NCBI GenBank assembly: GCA_041874725.1 | Contig: CP097466.1 | Coordinates: 3,534,001-3,598,000, forward strand | Direction of reading: 5' to 3' | DNA length: 64,000 bases | DNA from: Duganella sp. BuS-21 | GTDB taxonomy: Bacteria; Pseudomonadota; Gammaproteobacteria; Burkholderiales; Burkholderiaceae_D | Part shown: positions 30,414 through 38,532 of the stretch, piece by piece | Numbering within the stretch: position 1 is the first letter of the stretch | Layout of the letters: every line of letters starts with the position of its first letter | The notes under the pieces: model-generated | What the model was told of the DNA's origin: nothing | Database searches by the model: none | Seen by the model: only the letters and a program-made list of their open reading frames with translations | Program-made: the position numbers and the translations under genes

Positions 30414-30797
30414 ATGTTTCAGACCGAATTCGAATTCACGCTGCCGTGCGGCTTCCTCGACGAAGACGGCACGTTGCACAAGGAGGGCGTGATGCGGCGA
30501 GCCACCGCCGCCGACGAGATCCATCCGCTCAAGGACCCGCGCGTGCTGAAGAATGAAGCGTATGTGTTGATTATTCTGCTGTCGCGCGTAGTGACGCGGC
30601 TGGGCGGCGTGGCGGCCATCAATCCCAAGGTGATCGAAGGCCTGTTCGCCACCGATCTGGCGTTTCTGCAGCGGCTTTACAACCAGATCAACGATATCGA
30701 AGACGACAGCGCACCTTGTCCGCATTGCGGCCGCAGCGGACTGGCCGAAGGAGGGCAGCACCTGGGGGAACGCGTGGCTACCCCCTCGCTCAATTGA
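30414..30797 (+). CDS. phage tail assembly chaperone-like protein with C-terminal zinc-ribbon half
   Basis: This 127-residue protein (MFQTEFEFTLPCGFLDEDGTLHKEGVMRRATAADEIHPLKDPRVLKNEAYVLI) resembles the P2 gpE / Mu gp41 tail assembly chaperone group. A CPHCG motif near residue 102 supplies one half of a possible zinc site. The open frame runs on for 26 residues after this and ends at 30797, while a conserved domain continues in the -1 frame over the same DNA. That arrangement parallels the E/E' and G/GT frameshift genes of tailed phages. AACGGGAG provides the ribosome site. Confidence 0.75.
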   Translation: MFQTEFEFTLPCGFLDEDGTLHKEGVMRRATAADEIHPLKDPRVLKNEAYVLIILLSRVVTRLGGVAAINPKVIEGLFATDLAFLQRLYNQINDIEDDSAPCPHCGRSGLAEGGQHLGERVATPSLN

Positions 30798-30928
30798 ACG
30801 AGGAGGTGGCCTTCATCGCCTACTACCTGCATTGGCCGATGGACGCCATCATGCAACTGGAGCACCGCGACCGCCGCAACTGGGTGTCGCAGGTGTCGAA
30901 TCTTAACCAGCGCAGCAACGAAGCCTGA
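30716..30928 (+). CDS. DUF6760-like domain in the -1 frame of the chaperone gene
   Basis: The peptide GYPLAQLNEEVAFIAYYLHWPMDAIMQLEHRDRRNWVSQVSNLN is a clear match in character to the small DUF6760 proteins encoded after tube genes in eCIS loci. It lies in the -1 frame relative to the upstream chaperone, overlapping its last 82 bases. The frame has no ATG ahead of the conserved part; only a TTG (30716) without a good ribosome site and an internal TTG (30791) are available. Expression is therefore most simply explained by a -1 ribosomal frameshift, for example at the C-run near 30781-30785, or by reinitiation. The true start is unresolved. Confidence 0.6.
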   Translation: MSALRPQRTGRRRAAPGGTRGYPLAQLNEEVAFIAYYLHWPMDAIMQLEHRDRRNWVSQVSNLNQRSNEA

Positions 30929-30932
30929 ACCG

Positions 30933-31646
30933 ATGAATCACTTGGACCGCACCAGATTGTTGAACAAGCTGTTGACGCGCAAGTCGCCCGGCCCGGGCGC
31001 ACCAAGCCGTGCCGGTGGGCGTATGTCCCCGATCGCCATGGTGATGCGGCGCGCGCATTGGCAGGGAGCCGCCGCCCAGCATGCCCACGCCCACCATCAC
31101 AGCTGGCTGGTACAGGCGATCCTGCGCGCCGGCTCGCCGTCGGCCTCGAGTCACGGCAGGGGAATGCTGCGCATGATTGAGCGACACGGGCGCACGGTGC
31201 AGATGATCTCCCGCGTGCTGCAGGCGCTGCCGGCGCGCATGCAGGTGCGGCCCGCCGGCGGCCGCGAGCACGCAGCGCAGCAAAGCGCAGCGGCTGGCGC
31301 AGCGTCCACCCGGCCGGTCGCCATGCCGACCACCGTTGCGGCGACGCTGCAGCGTGTGGTGGCCAATGGCGCCGGCGCCTATCCACACATGCCGATGACG
31401 ATGGCGCGCAGCGGCGCAACACCGGCCAGCGGCGCAGCACAGCGGCCCGAGACGCCGGCGCATCTGGCCACCGTTCCCGGCGCGGGTTCGCGCAACGGGC
31501 ATCCCGCGCGCTCGCCATCGGCGTTTGCCGCCGCGCCGCAACCGGTGACGCTGGCGCCGCTGGAGCTGGCCCGCGTGACGGACCATGTGGTGACCCAGCT
31601 CGAACAGCGCGCCCTGTCATATCGTGAACGCATGGGAGGACGGTAA
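30933..31646 (+). CDS. eCIS-locus hypothetical protein, low complexity
   Basis: This 237-residue protein is rich in Ala, Pro, Arg and His. The N-terminal half has a basic helix (RLLNKLLTRKS), the middle is disordered-looking, and the C-terminus (LARVTDHVVTQLEQRALSYRERMGGR) is a charged helix. A similar terminal helix recurs in proteins at this position of other eCIS loci, to my recollection. It could be a minor chaperone or an unrecognised tape-measure substitute, but it is too short for a classic tape measure. It starts 5 bases after the DUF6760 stop and its stop overlaps the next ATG. Confidence 0.6.
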   Translation: MNHLDRTRLLNKLLTRKSPGPGAPSRAGGRMSPIAMVMRRAHWQGAAAQHAHAHHHSWLVQAILRAGSPSASSHGRGMLRMIERHGRTVQMISRVLQALPARMQVRPAGGREHAAQQSAAAGAASTRPVAMPTTVAATLQRVVANGAGAYPHMPMTMARSGATPASGAAQRPETPAHLATVPGAGSRNGHPARSPSAFAAAPQPVTLAPLELARVTDHVVTQLEQRALSYRERMGGR

Positions 31647-32332
31647 TGAACCTGGAAAAAGCCAGCATCACCAATACCTTCAGCGGCGCCCGCATCCCGG
31701 TGCAGTTCAATCCGGAAGAGTACACGCTCAACCGGGAGATCAATTATGCGCAAGCCGCGATCCCCGGCCTGTCCGCGCCTATCCTGCAGTTCGTCAACGG
31801 CACCCTGCAGACGCTGAGCATGGAGCTGTTTCTCGATTCGTATGAACAGCACAAGGTGGGCAGTACCACCATCAACCAGGCGCAGGCCGACGTGCGGCTG
31901 CTGGTGCGCCAGGTGACGGACCTGATGGCGATCGAAGCGGCCACCCATGCGCCGCCGGTGCTGCTGTTCGTCTGGGGCTCGCTGGCGTTCACCTGCGTGC
32001 TGGCGCAGTGTTCGCAGCGCTACACCATGTTCCTGCCCGATGGAACGCCGGTGCGCGCGCGCCTCAACGTGGTGTTCAACGAATACCGCAATAGCGATCT
32101 CGAAGCCAAGGAGGTCAAGCGCGAGACGGCCGACTATTCCAAGCACCACGTGGTCAGCCAGGGCGAGACGCTGGCCTCCATCGCCGGCGCGGAGTACGGC
32201 GATCCCCGCCTGTGGCGCGTGATCGCCATCGCCAACCGCCTGCAACGCGCGCGCGACCTGCCGCCCGGCCTGACGGTGCTGCTGCCCAAGCTGCCGTACC
32301 GCGACCGCGAATCCGGTCGCATCTACGTTTGA
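31646..32332 (+). CDS. LysM-containing tube/baseplate adaptor (Afp7-like)
   Basis: This 228-residue protein has an N-terminal tube-initiator-like domain (ASITNTFSGARIPVQFNPEEYTLNREINYAQAAIPG). A C-terminal LysM domain (HVVSQGETLASIAGAEYGDPRLWRVIAIANRL, about residues 168-200) ends in LPPGLTVLLPKLPYRD. In Afp and PVC the equivalent protein links the inner tube to the central spike; the LysM fold is used as a structural module as in T4 gp53. Its ATG overlaps the preceding stop (TAATG). Confidence 0.83.
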   Translation: MNLEKASITNTFSGARIPVQFNPEEYTLNREINYAQAAIPGLSAPILQFVNGTLQTLSMELFLDSYEQHKVGSTTINQAQADVRLLVRQVTDLMAIEAATHAPPVLLFVWGSLAFTCVLAQCSQRYTMFLPDGTPVRARLNVVFNEYRNSDLEAKEVKRETADYSKHHVVSQGETLASIAGAEYGDPRLWRVIAIANRLQRARDLPPGLTVLLPKLPYRDRESGRIYV

Positions 32333-32340
32333 GGAACGCC

Positions 32341-33534
32341 ATGGACGCCGCCCGCTTCGTGCCCGAATTCACCATCCTGCTCGACGGCCAGTCGATTCCG
32401 GCAGCCCTGCGCGCGGCTATCACCGGCGTGCGCTGCCAGACCGGCTATGAAGGACTGGATGAAGTGGAACTGAGCATCGCCAACGAGAACCTGCGCTGGC
32501 TGGACTGCCCGCTGTTCCGGCTCGGCACCGGCCTGACGCTGAAACTCGGCTATGCGCCCGACCAGCTGCATCAAACCTTCGACGGCGAAATCGTGGCCCG
32601 TGGTGCGACGTTTCCGTCGGGCGCCATGCCGACGGTGACGGTGACCGCGCACGACCGCCGCCACCGCATGGCCGACGGCAAAAAGGTGCGCTGGTTCGCG
32701 ATCCCCACGCCGATCGGCAACCTGCCGCTGCCCGACCTGGCCACCGCCAGCATCGTCACGCTGGAGAACCTGCTGCTGCCGATCTTCGACCCGGTGGGAG
32801 CGGCGCTGTCCATCATCCTGGGCGGCGTCGATACCTTTGTCGCCGTCACCGATCCCGGTTCGGCGCAGAAGATCATCCGCAAGCAGGACAACGAGAGCGA
32901 CCACCTGTTGCTGCAGCGGATCGCCGCCCAGAATGGCTGGGACGTGCTGGTCGAGCACGACGGCCCGCTCGGCGGCCACGCGCTGCGTTTCACCTCGTCG
33001 CTCGACCGCCTGGACACCGACTTCACCTACGCCTACGGCCGTTCGCTGCTGGACTTCAAGCCGCGCGTCACGCGGGTAGGGCAGATCTTTTCGGTGGGCG
33101 GCTTCGTCTGGATACCGGCGATCAAGATGAGCTTCACCGTCACCCTCGGCTTCGACTGGGACACCATGAGCCTGACGCTGTCGATCTATCCCGGCGTGGT
33201 CCCGATCGGCATGAAGCCGGGCGACTACATGATCGAGGAACCGCTGACGGCCACCTCGATCCCGCGCAAGCTGGTGTCCACCCTGATCCCGCGCCTGAAC
33301 CAGCGGCTGACGGCCAGCGGCGTGGTGCTGGGGGAACCGGGCATGCGCGCCGGCCATGTGCTGCGCATCGAGAACGCCGGCGAGGAATTCGGCGGCTTGT
33401 ATCGGGCCACGGCCGTCACGCACACGCTGGACCAGGGCGGCTTTCGCACCAGCTTCCAGGCCCGCAAGGAGATCTGGTTCGGCGCGATTCCGCTGGCCGA
33501 CCAGGGCGCCGTGCCGCTGCGGCTCTCATTCTGA
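32341..33534 (+). CDS. baseplate hub protein, phage late-control gpD family
   Basis: This 397-residue protein has the gpD/VgrG N-terminal hub fold (FVPEFTILLDGQSIPAALRAAITGVRCQTGYEGLDEVELSIANENLRW). Later segments NESDHLLLQRIAAQNGWDVLVEHDG and HVLRIENAGEEFGGLYRATAVTHTLDQGG are typical of the family. It corresponds to the N-terminal half of Afp8; here hub and spike are separate genes. ATG 32341 follows GAGGAACGCC, eight bases after the LysM gene. Confidence 0.85.
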   Translation: MDAARFVPEFTILLDGQSIPAALRAAITGVRCQTGYEGLDEVELSIANENLRWLDCPLFRLGTGLTLKLGYAPDQLHQTFDGEIVARGATFPSGAMPTVTVTAHDRRHRMADGKKVRWFAIPTPIGNLPLPDLATASIVTLENLLLPIFDPVGAALSIILGGVDTFVAVTDPGSAQKIIRKQDNESDHLLLQRIAAQNGWDVLVEHDGPLGGHALRFTSSLDRLDTDFTYAYGRSLLDFKPRVTRVGQIFSVGGFVWIPAIKMSFTVTLGFDWDTMSLTLSIYPGVVPIGMKPGDYMIEEPLTATSIPRKLVSTLIPRLNQRLTASGVVLGEPGMRAGHVLRIENAGEEFGGLYRATAVTHTLDQGGFRTSFQARKEIWFGAIPLADQGAVPLRLSF

Positions 33535-33556
33535 CCCATCATCCAAGGAGACCGCC

Positions 33557-34222
33557 ATGTTCGACGACGTTCTGCAATTCGGCCTGACCCAGCCTTTCGG
33601 CGGCGCCCCGACGCCCGAGGAAAACAAGATCTTCGGCGTGGCGCTGGCCACCGTCATCAACAATCTGGACATCACGGGCGAGGCGCGGGTCATGCTGATG
33701 CTGCCCTGGCTGCCGGGCGTGACGCCCTGGGCGCGTATCGCCACGCCGATGGCGGGCATGGCGCGCGGCATGTACTTCGTGCCGCAGATCGGCGACGAGG
33801 TGCTGGTCGCCTTCAACCATGGCGACGTGCGCGAGCCCTACGTCATCGGCAGCCTGTGGAACACGCTGGACCGCCCGCCGGTGCTCGATCCCACCGGACC
33901 GATCACCACGCGCAAGATCCGCACGCCGCTGGGCCATGAGCTGATGTTCGACGAAGCCCTGCAATCGGTCACGCTGACCTCCAACACCATGTCCACCGTC
34001 ACGCTCGATCCGCTCAAGGCGGAAATCAGCACGCCGCTGGCCAAGGTCAGCATCGGCAAGGCCGGCGACGTCACCATCAGCGGCGCCACCAAGATCACAC
34101 TCGACGCACCGATTATCGAAATCAAGGCCAAGGCCCTGCTGACTGCCCAGAGCAACGGCAGCGCCACCTTTTCCGCCAGCGGCACCTGCTTCGTGCAGGG
34201 CGCGCTGGTCAAGATCAATTAA
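33557..34222 (+). CDS. baseplate spike protein, gpV/gp5-like OB-fold
   Basis: This 221-residue protein carries the phage base V domain (ARVMLMLPWLPGVTPWARIATPMAGMARGMYFVPQIGDEVLVAFNHGDVREPYVIGSLWN). A repetitive beta-helix follows (VTLTSNTMSTVTLDPLKAEISTPLAKVSIGKAGDVTISGATKITLD), the membrane-piercing spike shaft. It matches the C-terminal half of Afp8. AAGGAG at 33545-33550 sets the start. Confidence 0.87.
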   Translation: MFDDVLQFGLTQPFGGAPTPEENKIFGVALATVINNLDITGEARVMLMLPWLPGVTPWARIATPMAGMARGMYFVPQIGDEVLVAFNHGDVREPYVIGSLWNTLDRPPVLDPTGPITTRKIRTPLGHELMFDEALQSVTLTSNTMSTVTLDPLKAEISTPLAKVSIGKAGDVTISGATKITLDAPIIEIKAKALLTAQSNGSATFSASGTCFVQGALVKIN

Positions 34223-34230
34223 GGACCATC

Positions 34231-34509
34231 ATGCCTGCCGCCGCCCGCCAGTTCGATCCCACCAGCCATCCCGGCCTGCTGATGCAGGGCGCGCCCAACG
34301 TCTTGATCGAGGGCCTGTGCGCCGCCCGCGTGGGCGACCTGCACACTTGCATGCTGCCGCCGGTGGCGGGGCCGCATCCGCCGACGCCGGTGGTCAAGGG
34401 TTCGGCCACGGTGCTGATCAATAACATGCCGGCTGCGCGCATGGGCGACAGCAGCGGCTGCGGCGCGGTGATCCTGATGGGCGCCGCCACGGTGCAGATA
34501 GGAGGCTGA
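34231..34509 (+). CDS. PAAR-domain spike tip protein
   Basis: This 92-residue protein is a PAAR tip (Afp10-like) that sharpens the gpV spike. It has the paired repeats AARVGDLHTCMLPPVAGPHPPTPVVKGSATVLINNMPAARMGD, with His and Cys residues suitable for the zinc site. There is no C-terminal extension, so it is not itself a toxin fusion. It starts 9 bases after the spike gene. Confidence 0.88.
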   Translation: MPAAARQFDPTSHPGLLMQGAPNVLIEGLCAARVGDLHTCMLPPVAGPHPPTPVVKGSATVLINNMPAARMGDSSGCGAVILMGAATVQIGG

Positions 34510-34510
34510 G

Positions 34511-34963
34511 ATGGCGTTCGATGACACCGTGTTCGCCGCCACGCCCAGCGGCCCGGAAGCGGTCGACGCCAAGGCCTTTCTCGGACGCGGCCTGGCTTTT
34601 CCCATCGCCGTCGATGCCGAGGGGGCGCTGCAGATGGCCGCCTACGAGGAGGACATTGCCCAGGCAGTGCGCGCGATTCTCGACACCAGCCCCGGCGAAC
34701 GGGTGATGCGGCCCGACTTCGGCGCCGGCCTGCAGGCGCTGGCTTTCGAACCGATCAACACCCAGACCCTGGCGCTGGCCCGCCATCGCGTCGAGCAGGC
34801 ACTGGTGCTATGGGAGCCGCGCATCGACAGCCTGGCCGTGGTGGTCAGCGCGCGCGCCGCCGCCGGGCAGTTGCAGATCGACCTGCGCTACCGCATCCGC
34901 AGCACCAACACCTTCTACAACCTGGTGTATCCATTCTTCCTGCAGGAGGGACGCGCGTCATGA
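34511..34963 (+). CDS. gp25-like baseplate wedge protein
   Basis: This 150-residue GPW/gp25 family protein (Afp9-like) joins the baseplate wedge to the sheath start. Conserved segments are YEEDIAQAVRAILDTSPGERVMRPDFGAGLQALAFEP and the final RSTNTFYNLVYPFFLQEG. It starts two bases after the PAAR stop with a GGAGG ribosome site and overlaps the next gene by four bases. Confidence 0.9.
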   Translation: MAFDDTVFAATPSGPEAVDAKAFLGRGLAFPIAVDAEGALQMAAYEEDIAQAVRAILDTSPGERVMRPDFGAGLQALAFEPINTQTLALARHRVEQALVLWEPRIDSLAVVVSARAAAGQLQIDLRYRIRSTNTFYNLVYPFFLQEGRAS

Positions 34964-37900
34964 AGCTGCCAGTGCAAGCCCCCGTGATCATCGACCGCAG
35001 CGGTGCCGACATCGCCGCCGCGCTGGCCGCCAATCGCGCCGGCTATACGCCGGAGTGGCGCAACGCGCGTGGTAGCGGCGACGCCGGCCTGGCCGTCAAT
35101 CACATCCTGGCGCGCTACCTGGAGATCCAGGGCGAGGGCTTGAATGCGATGCCGCACAGCCTGCAGCTCGGCTTCCTCGACGCCTTGGGCGGCAACGTGC
35201 TGGCGCCGCAGCCGGCGCGCACGCCGCTGGTGTTCCAGCTGGTCGACACCGCCAGCGACGATGCCGGCGTTCCGCAGGGAACCCGGGTGGCGGCGGTGCT
35301 GCCGCCGCCCGCGCCGTCGTTGGCCGGCAGCAGCGCGCCCGCAGCGCGCCAGGCGCCCGAGTTCTACACCGAACAGCCGTTCACCGCGATGCGCGGACGG
35401 CTCGCCGCGCTGTATTCGATCGATCCGCAGAGCGACCTGTACGCCGAGCACGGCGCCGGCGCGCCGTTTGCCGTGTTCGAGGACATGCAGCCGGTACCGC
35501 ATCGGCTGTACCTGGGCCATGGTGAACTGCTCAAGCTGACCGGCGTCGCCCAGATCGTGCTGAGTTTCGACTTCGCCAACTCCGCCAGGACCGGCGCCGG
35601 CCAGCAGCGGCCCTTGCTGCTCGACTGGGAGTACCTGAGCGTAGACGGCTGGCAGCCCCTCATCATGGCCGAAGACGGTACGCGCCGTTTCACCGTCGAC
35701 GGCAAGCTCACGCTGGTCAAGTCCCATGGCCCGGACAGCATGCAGGAAATCGTCGCTGGTCACGACAGCTACTGGATCCGCGCCACCGTATCAAGCCGCA
35801 CGCCGCAAGCGCGTATCAGCACCGAACCGCCCGGGTATGAAATCCGCTACGAACCGGCCGAGCCGCCACTGCTGCTGGCGCCCGGCGACGTCCTGAAGCT
35901 GTTCGCCGGCAGCGCCACCGGCACCGCGCTGGGGACGTACGACGGCCGGGTGATCCTGGCGGCGCCGTTGATCGACACCGTGCCGGGGGCTATCCTGATG
36001 CGTGGCGCCGAGGTGGTCGGCAAAGTCCTGACCGCCGTGCCGTTCTTCCGCGTCGGCGTCGACCACGCCCGCGACCTGCTGCCCGGCGACAGCGTGACGC
36101 TGGATGGCAACAGCACCGCCGTGGTGGTGCGCACCGGCTCCACCGCGCTCTACCTGTCGCAAGCGCTGGACAATGTGCAGGCGGGTCTCACCGTGCAGTT
36201 GCGCGACGCCTTGCCGCCATTGCGTCCGGATGGCGCCGACGCCGCCGGCGTGCTGCCGCAGGTGGACTTGATCCGCGTGCGGGTCGGCTTCGGCAGGAAA
36301 GGACTGGTGCTCGACAGCGCCTATGCCGACAGCGCCACTGTCGATATCAGCAAGGCCTTCTATCCGTTCACGGAGCAGCCGCGCCGCTTCGCCAGCTTCT
36401 ACATGGCCTGCAAGGAGGCCTTTACGCGCGAAGGCGCGCGCATCGAACTGGCGTTCAGCATGAACCAGACCGGCCGCGCCGACGGCCAGCCGAAGATGGC
36501 GGCCGAGTACTTCGACGGTGCGCGCTGGCAGGTGCTCGGCGGCGACGACGAATACATCGACGCCACGGCATCGTTCACGCATCCACTGTCGCCGGAACTG
36601 GCATTCCCGGTCGGGCGCATCAGTTTCAAGGTGCCGGCCGCGTGGCGCGAAAATGAAGTCAACGGCGAGAAGGGCCGCTGGCTGCGGCTGTCGCTGCTGT
36701 CCGGCGACTACGGCAAACCGCTGTCGGTCGAGGTGCAGAACGACCCCGACGATGCCACCAAATTTATCGTCACCAGCACGCCGGCCAGCTTGCAGCCGCC
36801 GGTGGTCACGCGCCTGGAAGTGGGCTACTACGTGCTGTCCGATCCGGAATCGGCCGACTTCTGCCTGGCCGAAAACGACTTCGCCTTCGCCGAACACAGC
36901 GAGGATGCGCGCTGGCCGCGCAGCCCGTTCACGCCTTTCCTGCCGGTGGCCGATCGGACGCCGGCGCTGCACTTCGGCTTCAGCAAGCGGCCGCCGGCGG
37001 CGCTGGTCAGCCTGCTGCTCGAGGTCGCCACGCCGCCGCCGGAAGGCGACCCGCAGCCCTATGCCTGGGACTACTGGTCCGCGCGCGGCTGGACCGAGCT
37101 GTCGGTGCGCGATGAAACGCTGGGTTTGCGCCAGACCGGCATGATCCAGTTCGTCGGCGCCGGCGACGCCGTGCCCCGGCCCGGACTGGGCGGCGACCTT
37201 TACCGCATCCGGGCGCGCCTCAAGAGCGGTTTGCAAAGCCAGGACCAGGTCGTGCGTTGCGCGGGCGCCTGGCTGAATGCGGCCTGGGCGCGGCAGGGCC
37301 AGCGCATCGAGCGCGACGGGCTGGGCACCAGCAACGGTGCGCCGGACCAGAGTTTCGCCTTGCCGGTGGCGCGGGCGCAGCGCTCCGGCGGCGCCGACAA
37401 CGGCTATGCCGGCAGCAGCCACGCGGCCGACAACCTGGCCGGGTATGAGCGCGCGCTCGACACCGCGCTTGGTGGCGTGCCGATTCTCGGCGATGAGCTG
37501 GTCGAAGTGCGCGAGTGGGCGGGGCGGGGCGACGACTGGCAAACCACGCTGGCCGGGCTCGACCCGGCCGACCTGCGTTTCGAAGTCGATCCGCGCGATC
37601 CGGCGGTCAAGCTTGCGGCCTGGGTGCGCTGGCACCCGCAGCCGCATTTCTACGACTCGCCGCCGCAAGCGCGCCATTACGTGGTGGAACGGGCGCGCGG
37701 CATTTTCCGCTTCCCCGGCGCCGCCGGCATGATTCCACCGGCAGGCGCGCCGATCGTGGCGAGCTACGTCACCGGCGGCGGCGTCGACGGCAATGTGCCG
37801 GCCGGCGCCGTGCGCGAGCTGCGTAGCGGCGTCGGCTTCGTGCAGTCGGTGCTGAATCCGCTCGAAGCGGCCGGCGGCGCCGCCGCCGAACTGCTGCGCC

Positions 37901-38532
37901 ATGCGCGCGACCGCAGCGTGCAGCAGATACGCCATCGCGACCGCGCCGTCGGTTTCGAAGACTATGAGTGGCTGGCGCGGGCGGCCTCGGCGGAGGTGGC
38001 GCGGGCGCGGGCGCTGCCGCTGGAAGGGCCGGACGGGCGCGGCGCGCGCGGCTTTGTCGGCCTGCTGCTGATCCCGCACTCCGGTGCGACCCAACCGGTG
38101 GCGTCGGCGGAACTTGAGCGCACGGTGCTGGCGTCGTTGCGCCAGCGCGTGCCGGCCGGTGTCGCCGGCGGGCTGCGCATCGTCGCGCCGCAGTATGTGG
38201 CGGTCGGCGTGCGCGCCGAAATCCTGGCGTTGCGGGCCGGCCAGGCCGGACAGGTGGAGGCGGCCGTGCGCGCCCGGTTGGCGGATTTCCTGCATCCATT
38301 GCGCGGCGGCCACGACGGCCGTGGCTGGGACTTCGGCCAGCGCGTTTATCTGGCCGACCTGGCGACGCTGATCGAGCAGCTCGACGGCGTGGATGCCGTG
38401 CGCTTCCTGCAATTGATGGCCGGCCAGAGCGTGCTGGGCGACAGCGTCCCGGTCGGGCCGCAACAGCTGATCGCCGCCGGCGATACGCAACTGAAAATTA
38501 TCGTGCCGAGCGTACCCTATGCCCTTGCCTAA
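34960..38532 (+). CDS. large baseplate J-type protein (Afp11-like)
   Basis: This 1190-residue protein is the largest structural component. The N-terminal region (IIDRSGADIAAALAANRAGYTPEWRNARGSGDAGLAVNHILARYLEIQGEGLN) and the C-terminal gpJ-like part (RSVQQIRHRDRAVGFEDYEWLARAASAEVARARAL, then GVAGGLRIVAPQYVAVGVRAEI and FLHPLRGGHDGRGWDFGQRVYLADL) match eCIS 'putative baseplate assembly' proteins. Long beta-rich insertions fill residues about 200-900. It forms the wedge with gp25 and the next J-like protein. ATG 34960 overlaps the gp25 stop; the last 14 bases overlap the next gene. Confidence 0.87.
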   Translation: MKLPVQAPVIIDRSGADIAAALAANRAGYTPEWRNARGSGDAGLAVNHILARYLEIQGEGLNAMPHSLQLGFLDALGGNVLAPQPARTPLVFQLVDTASDDAGVPQGTRVAAVLPPPAPSLAGSSAPAARQAPEFYTEQPFTAMRGRLAALYSIDPQSDLYAEHGAGAPFAVFEDMQPVPHRLYLGHGELLKLTGVAQIVLSFDFANSARTGAGQQRPLLLDWEYLSVDGWQPLIMAEDGTRRFTVDGKLTLVKSHGPDSMQEIVAGHDSYWIRATVSSRTPQARISTEPPGYEIRYEPAEPPLLLAPGDVLKLFAGSATGTALGTYDGRVILAAPLIDTVPGAILMRGAEVVGKVLTAVPFFRVGVDHARDLLPGDSVTLDGNSTAVVVRTGSTALYLSQALDNVQAGLTVQLRDALPPLRPDGADAAGVLPQVDLIRVRVGFGRKGLVLDSAYADSATVDISKAFYPFTEQPRRFASFYMACKEAFTREGARIELAFSMNQTGRADGQPKMAAEYFDGARWQVLGGDDEYIDATASFTHPLSPELAFPVGRISFKVPAAWRENEVNGEKGRWLRLSLLSGDYGKPLSVEVQNDPDDATKFIVTSTPASLQPPVVTRLEVGYYVLSDPESADFCLAENDFAFAEHSEDARWPRSPFTPFLPVADRTPALHFGFSKRPPAALVSLLLEVATPPPEGDPQPYAWDYWSARGWTELSVRDETLGLRQTGMIQFVGAGDAVPRPGLGGDLYRIRARLKSGLQSQDQVVRCAGAWLNAAWARQGQRIERDGLGTSNGAPDQSFALPVARAQRSGGADNGYAGSSHAADNLAGYERALDTALGGVPILGDELVEVREWAGRGDDWQTTLAGLDPADLRFEVDPRDPAVKLAAWVRWHPQPHFYDSPPQARHYVVERARGIFRFPGAAGMIPPAGAPIVASYVTGGGVDGNVPAGAVRELRSGVGFVQSVLNPLEAAGGAAAELLRHARDRSVQQIRHRDRAVGFEDYEWLARAASAEVARARALPLEGPDGRGARGFVGLLLIPHSGATQPVASAELERTVLASLRQRVPAGVAGGLRIVAPQYVAVGVRAEILALRAGQAGQVEAAVRARLADFLHPLRGGHDGRGWDFGQRVYLADLATLIEQLDGVDAVRFLQLMAGQSVLGDSVPVGPQQLIAAGDTQLKIIVPSVPYALA

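Noticed and set aside
30764..30770. GGGGGAA as a slippery heptamer in the chaperone overlap
   Set aside because: The A-site codon GAA would have to re-pair with GGA, a second-position mismatch, so it is a poor -1 slip site; the nearby C-run is preferred.
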